11,076 nt of DNA from Pseudomonadota bacterium (GTDB lineage Bacteria > Pseudomonadota > Alphaproteobacteria > Azospirillales > Azospirillaceae). Every line of letters begins with the position of its first letter. Position 1 is the stretch's first letter. The notes under the pieces were generated by a model, which did no database searches, had not been told where the DNA came from, and saw only the letters and a list, made by a program, of their open reading frames with translations. The stretch is from NCBI GenBank assembly GCA_023412175.1, contig JAEYOB010000121.1, positions 1 through 11,076 of the forward strand, given 5' to 3'. Shown here piece after piece: positions 5,648 to 11,076 of this stretch. Made by a program: the position numbers and the translations under genes.

Positions 5648-5700
5648 GTGGGAAACCGCGCGGTCGACGATGGTGATGAAGGGATTTCGTCCAACGCCCC

Positions 5701-8598
5701 TCAGTGTGCCTCCGCCCAGCTGTCCCCGATCCCGGCCTCGGCCACCAGCGGCACGCCGAGGTGTGCAGCCTCCTCCATCACCCGCTGGACGGTCTTCGCG
5801 GCCTCCGCGGCCTCGTCCGCCGGCACCTCGAACAGCAGTTCGTCGTGCACCTGCAAGAGCATGCGCGCCTGGGAGCCCGCGGCCTCCAGCGCTGCCGGCA
5901 CGCGGGACATGGCGCGCTTCATGATATCGGCGGCCGTGCCCTGGATCGGCGCGTTGATCGCCTGCCGCTCGGCGAAGGCGCGGCGCGCCGCGTTCTTGTC
6001 GTGGATGCCCGGAATGAAGCATTTCCGGCCGAACAGCGTGCAGACGTGGCCGTGCTGGCGGGCGAAGGCCTTGGTCGCCTCCATCCACTCCCGCAGCTCG
6101 TGGAAGCGTTCGAAATAGGTCTTGATGAAGGCGTTCGCCTCGCCCGGCATGATGCCGAGCTGGCGGCCCAGCCCGAAGCCCGAGATGCCGTAGATGATGC
6201 CGAAGTTGATGGCCTTCGCCTTGCGGCGGATGTCCGGCGTCATCTTGTCGAGCGGCACGCCGAACACTTGGCTGGCGGTCATGGCGTGGACGTCGATGCC
6301 CTCGCGGAAGGCGTGGCGGAGGGCCTCGACGCCGGCGATCTCGGCGACCAGCCGCAACTCGATCTGCGAATAGTCCACCGACACCAGCTTGCAGCCCGGC
6401 TCGGCGACGAAGGCGCGGCGGATCTTGCGGCCCTCCTCGTTGCGGATCGGGATGTTCTGCAGGTTGGGGTCGGTCGAGGACAGCCGCCCGGTGTTGGTCA
6501 GCGCCATGGAGAAGCTGGTGTGGACGCGGTCGTTCCGGTCGGCCTGCTCCTGCAGTGCGTCGGTGTAGGTGCTCTTCAGCTTGGCGAGCTGGCGCCAGTC
6601 GAGCACGCGCTGGGCGATGTCGTGCCCCTGTTCGGCCAGCGCTTCCAGCACGCTGGAATCGGTGGAGTAGGCGCCGGTCTTGCCCTTCTTGCCGGCGCCC
6701 GACAGCTTCATCTCGGCGAACAGGATCTCGCCGAGCTGCTTTGGCGAGCCGACGTTGAAGGGGCGGGGGGCGAGCGCGTGCACCTCGGCCTCCAACTGCA
6801 CCAGCCGCTCGGCGAAGTCCTGCGACAGGCGGCGCAGCTCGGCGCGGTCGATGCGCACGCCGGCGCGCTCCATGTCCGCCACGATGGGCGTCAGCGGGCG
6901 TTCCAGCGTCTCGTAGACGGTGACCATGCGGGCGTCGACCAGCAGCGGCTTGAGGATTTTCCACAGGCGCAGCGTGATGTCGGCGTCCTCGGCGGCGTAG
7001 TCGAGCGCCTTGTCCAGTTCCACGCGGTCGAAGGTGATCTTCGTCCGGCCGGTACCGCAGACCTCCGCGTACTTGATGGTCGTGTAGGCGAGGTGCAGCT
7101 CGGCCAACTCGTCCATGCCGTGGCCGTGCGCGCCGCCCTCCAGCACATAGGACATCAGCATGGTGTCGTCGGTCGGCGTCACCCGCACGCCGTAGCGTGC
7201 GAAGAGCTGGTGGTCGAACTTGAAATTGTGGCCGATCTTGAGGATCGACGGATCCTCCAGTACGTCCTTCAGCGCCGCCATGGCCTGTTCGGGCTTGATC
7301 TGCCGCGGTCCCTCGCCGCCGAACGCCAGTTCGCCCTCGGCGCTGTCGCCGGCGCGGTGGCCAACGGGGATGTAGCAGGCCAGCCCCGGCGCGGTGGCGA
7401 GCGATATACCGACCAGATTGGCGGTGGAGGGGGTGAGCGAGTCGGTCTCGGTGTCCACCGCCAGCACGCCGGCCTCGCGGGCGCGGTCGATCCACGCCTG
7501 AAGGGCGGTCGGGTCCTGCACCAGTTCGTAACGCTTCTCTACGTCGTGCAGGGCGTGCGTGCGGACGCGGGCAGCGGCAGATCCGGTGCCCCCACCCTGA
7601 CCCTCCCCCGCTGGCGCAGGGGAGGGTTGGGTGGGGGCAAGCGATCCACCCGCGAAGGCCCCGTCCGCCACCGTCCCGTCCTTGGCGATCTCGTTCTCCA
7701 GCCGCGTGACGATGCTGCGGAAGCCCTGGGCGCGCAGGAAGGTCAGCAGCTTGCCGTGGTCGGGCTCGCGGACCTTCAGCTCCTCGATGGGCTTCGGCAC
7801 CGGGACGTTCTGGTCGAGGGCCACCAGCCGCTTGGAGATGCGCGCCAGATCGGCGTTGTCGATCAGCTTCTGCCGGCGCGCTGGCTGCTTGATCTCGCCG
7901 GCGCGCGCCAGCAGCGTCTCCAGGTCGCCGTTTTCGGTGTTGAGCTGCGCGGCGGTCTTGACGCCGTTGCCCGGCACGCCCGGCACGTTGTCCACGCTGT
8001 CGCCGGCCAGCGCCTGCACGTCCACCACCTTCTCCGGCGTCACGCCGAACTTCTCGAACACCTCGTCGGGGCCGATCATCCGGTTCTTCAGCGGGTCGAG
8101 CATGCGCACGCCCGGCCGCACCAGCTGCATCAGGTCCTTGTCGGAGGAGACGATGGTCACCTCGCGCCCCGCCTCGACGGCGAGGCGGGCGTAGGTGGCG
8201 ATCAGGTCGTCGGCCTCGAATCCCTCCAGTTCCAGGCAGGGCAGGCAGAACGCCTCGGTGGCCTCGCGGATCAGCGCGAACTGCGGCTTCAGCTCCTCCG
8301 GCGGCTCGGGGCGCTGCGCCTTGTAGAGCGGGTAGATCTCGGAGCGGAAGGTCTCGCGCTTGGAATCGAACACCACCGCCACGGCCTGGGCGTGCAGGTC
8401 GGCCAGCAGCTTGGTCAGCATGTTGGCGAAGCCCATGACGGCGTTCACCGGCGTGCCGTCCGGCCGGGTGAGGATCGGGATCGCGTGGAAGGCGCGGAAG
8501 ATGAACCCGGACCCGTCCACCAGATAGAGCGCCTCCGGGGCGGCGGCGGTGGCGGTGGGGGGCTCGGCCCCAACGATCTCGGTGCTCTGGTCGGTCAT
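5701..8598 (-). CDS. polA: DNA polymerase I
   Basis: This 965-residue Family A polymerase fills gaps after RNA-primer removal and in excision repair. The 5'-3' exonuclease occupies about 23-300, with metal ligands in VDGSGF (D28), FDSK (D78), EADD (D130/D131), SSDKD (D153/D155) and the helix-hairpin-helix GDSVDNVPGVPGNG (199-212). The 3'-5' exonuclease (about 350-550) retains D382 and E384 (VDTETD), D462 (NFKFD) and Y534/D538, so proofreading should be active, unlike in many PolA proteins. The polymerase domain has motif A VDYSQIELR (D742), motif B RRKAKAINFGIIYG (K795, F799, Y803) and motif C VHDE (D919). The start at 8598 has AAGGAG at a good distance; a longer in-frame ATG at 8697 adds 33 non-conserved residues. 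A palindromic element encodes residues 321-337 (see 7588-7638). Confidence 0.98.
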   Translation of the reverse strand: MTDQSTEIVGAEPPTATAAAPEALYLVDGSGFIFRAFHAIPILTRPDGTPVNAVMGFANMLTKLLADLHAQAVAVVFDSKRETFRSEIYPLYKAQRPEPPEELKPQFALIREATEAFCLPCLELEGFEADDLIATYARLAVEAGREVTIVSSDKDLMQLVRPGVRMLDPLKNRMIGPDEVFEKFGVTPEKVVDVQALAGDSVDNVPGVPGNGVKTAAQLNTENGDLETLLARAGEIKQPARRQKLIDNADLARISKRLVALDQNVPVPKPIEELKVREPDHGKLLTFLRAQGFRSIVTRLENEIAKDGTVADGAFAGGSLAPTQPSPAPAGEGQGGGTGSAAARVRTHALHDVEKRYELVQDPTALQAWIDRAREAGVLAVDTETDSLTPSTANLVGISLATAPGLACYIPVGHRAGDSAEGELAFGGEGPRQIKPEQAMAALKDVLEDPSILKIGHNFKFDHQLFARYGVRVTPTDDTMLMSYVLEGGAHGHGMDELAELHLAYTTIKYAEVCGTGRTKITFDRVELDKALDYAAEDADITLRLWKILKPLLVDARMVTVYETLERPLTPIVADMERAGVRIDRAELRRLSQDFAERLVQLEAEVHALAPRPFNVGSPKQLGEILFAEMKLSGAGKKGKTGAYSTDSSVLEALAEQGHDIAQRVLDWRQLAKLKSTYTDALQEQADRNDRVHTSFSMALTNTGRLSSTDPNLQNIPIRNEEGRKIRRAFVAEPGCKLVSVDYSQIELRLVAEIAGVEALRHAFREGIDVHAMTASQVFGVPLDKMTPDIRRKAKAINFGIIYGISGFGLGRQLGIMPGEANAFIKTYFERFHELREWMEATKAFARQHGHVCTLFGRKCFIPGIHDKNAARRAFAERQAINAPIQGTAADIMKRAMSRVPAALEAAGSQARMLLQVHDELLFEVPADEAAEAAKTVQRVMEEAAHLGVPLVAEAGIGDSWAEAH
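7588..7638. repeat. 51-bp palindromic repeat element inserted in frame in polA
   Basis: The outer arms GCCCCCACCC (7588-7597) and GGGTGGGGGC (7629-7638) and the inner arms ACCCTCCCC (7600-7608) and GGGGAGGGT (7619-7627) form a long imperfect hairpin around GC-TGGC-GC. The sequence has the look of the short palindromic repeats usually scattered between genes in many alphaproteobacterial genomes. It spans exactly 51 bases, 17 codons, and encodes APTQPSPAPAGEGQGGG (PolA residues 321-337), a flexible Pro/Gly peptide in the linker between the 5'-3' and 3'-5' exonuclease domains. Only one copy is visible in this window, so membership of a repeat family is recalled rather than shown. Confidence 0.7.
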
Positions 8599-8686
8599 GC
8601 GTCCCTCTCCTTGGGAGGCTAACTTGGCGGATGCGCGTCCGAGAGTCGAGAGGGCGGAGGATTGCGACGGAAGGGCGCAGGGCTCC

Positions 8687-8758
8687 GCCGTGTCCATGGG
8701 TCGGCGGCGGGCGTATCATTATTTTGTAATGTGAAGGAGCGCAGCCCATGGACACGGC
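8687..8758. promoter_or_regulatory. Perfect 14-bp inverted repeat across the polA/GGDEF divergent region, covering the GGDEF start codon
   Basis: GCCGTGTCCATGGG (8687-8700) is repeated in inverse as CCCATGGACACGGC (8745-8758), with 44 bases between. The right arm contains the ATG and first codons (Met-Asp-Thr) of the GGDEF gene. The ribosome site AAGGAG (8734-8739) and the AT-rich segment with possible -10 boxes TATCAT (8714-8719) and TGTAAT (8725-8730) lie in the loop. If transcription starts at those boxes, the left arm is at about -26 to -40 and the repeat would act as two DNA sites. If it starts further upstream, it would fold as an mRNA hairpin masking the start. Confidence 0.5.
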
Positions 8759-10190
8759 AACCGATGCCTTGCTGTCCCGCGCCCTGGCCGAGCTCTGGCG
8801 CGGCTCCGCCGCCCTCGGGATCAACGACGCGATCCAGCATGGCCTGGAACTGGCGGTCACCCTGACCGGCAGTTCCATCGGCTATTTCCACTTCGTCAAC
8901 GACGATCAGGAGACGCTGGAACTGATCGCCTGGTCGAAGTCCACGCAGGCGTTGTGCACGGCTTCGAGCGACCGCCACTATCCGGTCTCGACGGCGGGGG
9001 TCTGGGTGGACTGCCTGCGCACCCGCGCCCCGGTGGTGCACAACGACTATCAGGCGCTGCCGGGCCGGCACGGCTATCCGTCCGGGCACGCCCATCTCGT
9101 CCGCCATCTGAACGTGCCGCTGGTCGAGGGCGGTCTCGTGCGCTTCATCATCGGCGTCGGCAACAAGCCCACCGACTACACGGCGGACGACGTGGTGGCG
9201 CTGGGTACGCTGGCGGGCGACCTCTGGACGCTGATCCAGCAGAAGCAGGAGGTGGCGGTGCTGCGGCACCGCGCCGGCTGGCTGGCGCGCATCCAGCGCA
9301 TCACCCGCAGCACCAGCTTCGAGTGGGACATCGGCGACGATGCGCTGGGCTTCGACGCCGACGCCCGCCTGCTGACCGGCGGCTACGCCCCGGCGCCGGG
9401 CAGCATGGCGCATCTGCGCCATCTGGTCGTGGAGGCCGACCGCGCCCGCTTTTCCGCCGCCCTGGACGAGGCGCGCCGCACCCCCGGCCAACTGGCCGGC
9501 GAGGTCGTGGGGATGGAGCGGCCGGACGGCCGCCGCTGGACCGCCCGGCTGATGCTGCGCGCTGACCCGCGGGAGCGCGGCAGCGGGCTTGTGCTGCGCG
9601 GCGTGATCCAGGACATTTCCGACGAGCTGACCGTCGAGGAGTATCGGCACAAGGCCTTCCACGACTACCTGACCGGGCTGGCGAACCGTGAAATGCTGGT
9701 GCACCGGCTGTCCGGCGCCGTCGCCCGACTGCCGCATCACGGCATTGCGGGGGGCTGCGCCGGGGGCGGCATCGGTCTGGCGCTGCACATGCTCGACCTC
9801 GACCGCTTCAAGCCGGTCAACGACACGCACGGGCACGGCATCGGCGATGCGGTGCTGAAGCAGGTCGCCCGGCGCCTCCAGGGCATCACCCGGCGCAGCG
9901 ACGTGGTCGCCCGCATGGGCGGCGACGAGTTCGCCGTCCTCCAGCTCGACGTCTCCGCGCCGGACGATGCAGCGGCGCTGGCGGCGAAGATCGTCAGCAC
10001 GCTGTCGGAGCCCTACGAGATCGAGGGCCTGGCGCTGACCATCGGCGTCAGCATCGGCATCGCGCTTGGCCGCGAGGGCGGCGGCAACCCCGACCTGCTG
10101 CTGCGCGACGCCGACGCGGCGCTTTACCGCTGCAAGGCGGCGGGCGGCGGGCGCTTCGCCTTCCACGGGGCACCGCCGCAGGTGGTGTGA
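8748..10190 (+). CDS. Diguanylate cyclase with N-terminal GAF sensor and PAS-like domain
   Basis: The 480-residue protein makes cyclic di-GMP from two GTP. Residues about 22-165 are a GAF domain of the type with NDYQALPGRHGYPSGHAHLVR and GVGNKPTDYTADDVVAL. Residues about 190-295 look like a divergent PAS domain followed by a PAC-like end (LRGVIQDISDELTVEEYR). The GGDEF domain (about 300-475) has DYLTGLANRE, DLDRFKPVNDTHGHGIGD (349-367 region), an intact GGDEF at 391-395, and the RxxD inhibitory site R382-D385 five residues before it, so it should be active and product-inhibited. There is no membrane segment, hence a cytosolic sensor; the ligand is unknown. The start has AAGGAG at 9 bases. It is divergent from polA and sits beside an inverted repeat that covers its own start codon. 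C70 and C89 lie in the GAF domain. Confidence 0.94.
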   Translation: MDTATDALLSRALAELWRGSAALGINDAIQHGLELAVTLTGSSIGYFHFVNDDQETLELIAWSKSTQALCTASSDRHYPVSTAGVWVDCLRTRAPVVHNDYQALPGRHGYPSGHAHLVRHLNVPLVEGGLVRFIIGVGNKPTDYTADDVVALGTLAGDLWTLIQQKQEVAVLRHRAGWLARIQRITRSTSFEWDIGDDALGFDADARLLTGGYAPAPGSMAHLRHLVVEADRARFSAALDEARRTPGQLAGEVVGMERPDGRRWTARLMLRADPRERGSGLVLRGVIQDISDELTVEEYRHKAFHDYLTGLANREMLVHRLSGAVARLPHHGIAGGCAGGGIGLALHMLDLDRFKPVNDTHGHGIGDAVLKQVARRLQGITRRSDVVARMGGDEFAVLQLDVSAPDDAAALAAKIVSTLSEPYEIEGLALTIGVSIGIALGREGGGNPDLLLRDADAALYRCKAAGGGRFAFHGAPPQVV

Positions 10191-10259
10191 CGGGCGCGCG
10201 CTTGCTCGCCGGCGGCGGCGCGACCATCTCTCTTCGAAGCAGCGAGGGGAGACACGCGC

Positions 10260-10616
10260 ATGTCCACGGCACGACGAACCGCCATCATCGCCGCCCTTGC
10301 AACCGTTGCGGCCGGCACCGCCTGGGCCCACCACGGCTGGGGCAGCTACGACAGCACGCGGCTGGTGGCGCTGGATGGCACGCTGGAGTCCGTCGAGTAC
10401 CGCAGCCCGCACGTGTCCGCCCGGCTGCCGGCCGAGGGCAGGACCTGGCTGCTGATCCTGGCGCCGCCGTCGCGCATGACCAACCGCGGCCTGCCGGACG
10501 GCAAGCTTGCCGCCGGGCAGAAGGTGCGCGTCGAAGGCTATGTCCACAAGTCGGAGCCGGCCGAGTTCCGCGCCGAGCGCATCATGGTCGATGGCCAGAC
10601 CGTCGAGCTGCGCTGA
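10260..10616 (+). CDS. DUF6152-like secreted protein
   Basis: The 118-residue protein has a Sec signal peptide (MSTARRTAIIAALATVAAGTAWA, cleaved after residue 23), so the mature form starts HHGWGSYD. That N-terminal HHGW motif followed by a small beta-barrel-like domain (LDGTLESVEYRSPHVSARL, then GQKVRVEGYVHKSEPAEFR) is typical of DUF6152, a family of small periplasmic proteins whose function is not established. The exposed N-terminal histidines could bind metal, but this is a guess. The ribosome site GGGGAG is about 9 bases upstream. It overlaps by one base (TGATG) the next gene, with which this family is often paired. Confidence 0.85.
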   Translation: MSTARRTAIIAALATVAAGTAWAHHGWGSYDSTRLVALDGTLESVEYRSPHVSARLPAEGRTWLLILAPPSRMTNRGLPDGKLAAGQKVRVEGYVHKSEPAEFRAERIMVDGQTVELR

Positions 10617-11076
10617 TGGAGCACCACGCGGCCTCCGGCCCGGACTGGTTGATGGCGCTGGAGAACTCGGGCCTCGGCGATACGATGCGCCAGTCGCTCT
10701 GGCTCTACCCGGCGGCCAACGTCCTGCATGTGCTGGCGGCCGGCGTGCTGATCGGCGCGATCCTCGGGTTCGACCTGCGGCTGCTCGGCCTGGGCCGCCG
10801 GGTGCCGGTGGCGCCGCTGGCTTCGCTGCTGGTGCCGCTGGCCGCCGCGGGGGTGCTGCTGGCGCTGCCCACCGGCTTCCTGCTGTTCACCGCCGACGCC
10901 ACGGCGATCGCCGGCAACCCGGTGTTCCCGGTCAAGCTGGCCCTCGTCGCCGTCGGCCTCGTCAACGTGGCGGCCTTCCACTTCGGCGCGCTCCGCGGGA
11001 TCGAGGGATGGGGGGGCCATATACCGGCCGCGGCGCGGGTGGCGGCCGTGGTGTCGCTGGCCGCGTGGCTGTGCGC
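10616..11076 (+). CDS. DUF6644-like integral membrane protein (3' end cut by window edge)
   Basis: An ATG overlapping the previous TGA opens a frame of 153 codons that runs off the window. The visible protein begins MEHHAASGPDWLMALENSGL and has hydrophobic segments at about 28-53 (WLYPAANVLHVLAAGVLIGA), 66-90, 108-127 and 138 to the end, so it has at least four membrane passes. WLYPAANVLHV, FDLRLLGL, TGFLLFTADA and NPVFPVKL match the pattern of DUF6644 proteins, small bacterial membrane proteins of unknown role. Tight coupling to the DUF6152 gene suggests the secreted and membrane proteins work together. It should end shortly after the window. Confidence 0.82.
   Translation, partial: MEHHAASGPDWLMALENSGLGDTMRQSLWLYPAANVLHVLAAGVLIGAILGFDLRLLGLGRRVPVAPLASLLVPLAAAGVLLALPTGFLLFTADATAIAGNPVFPVKLALVAVGLVNVAAFHFGALRGIEGWGGHIPAAARVAAVVSLAAWLC

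Noticed and set aside
5655..5664. ACCGCGCGGT palindrome between the convergent I78-like and polA genes
   Set aside because: It has no loop and no T tracts on either side, so it is unlikely to be a bidirectional terminator.
5704..8622. A 972-codon open frame on the plus strand opposite polA
   Set aside because: It is an antisense shadow caused by GC-rich third positions. The polA frame has all catalytic motifs; the antisense product has no recognisable domain and is compositionally odd.
8599..8697. Longer polA start at ATG 8697
   Set aside because: The extra 33 residues precede the conserved exonuclease start and are not typical of PolA, while ATG 8598 has an AAGGAG site.

Overview
The window is very GC-rich with strongly G/C-biased third codon positions. 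Its gene content (YdcH-type small protein, twin-arginine MsrB, pentapeptide-repeat protein, SDR, I78-type inhibitor, PolA with an in-frame palindromic insertion, GAF-GGDEF protein, DUF6152/DUF6644 pair) suggests a free-living alphaproteobacterium, probably Rhodospirillales/Azospirillum-like. The taxonomic guess is inference from style; there is no rRNA in the window. It reads as ordinary chromosome: no transposase, integrase, tRNA or CRISPR array is visible.

Left part, minus strand (1-2247). The window opens in the first 16 codons of a YdcH/DUF465 gene, with a near-consensus promoter and a palindrome over its -10. Next to it are two overlapping genes for single-pass membrane proteins with long coiled coils (911-1471, then 291-914). 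They are unrecognised but clearly a pair, and there is a coding-like tail beyond the stop of the second. Then comes a Tat-exported MsrB (1591-2097), an envelope enzyme that repairs oxidised methionine, with a possible 22-codon leader ORF upstream.

Middle, plus strand (2377-5647). A 401-residue pentapeptide-repeat protein is followed by an HSDL2-like short-chain dehydrogenase preceded by a perfect 20-bp palindromic operator. After it is a secreted protein of unknown function whose start is preceded by a structured inverted-repeat leader. Then a patch of visibly lower GC holds an orphan ORF tail and a small I78-like peptidase-inhibitor homologue.

Right part. polA (minus, 5701-8598) encodes a full DNA polymerase I with all three activities intact. 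A 51-bp palindromic repeat sits in frame in the linker before its 3'-5' exonuclease domain. Divergent from it is a GAF-(PAS-like)-GGDEF diguanylate cyclase. The 149-bp intergenic region between them contains a perfect 14-bp inverted repeat, one arm of which covers the GGDEF start codon. The window ends with a DUF6152 secreted protein overlapping by one base a DUF6644-like membrane protein cut by the window edge.

No large new multi-gene system is evident. The most interesting items are the cis elements (polA insertion, structured leader at 4566-4620, inverted repeat around the GGDEF start, SDR palindrome) and the unassigned membrane coiled-coil pair.
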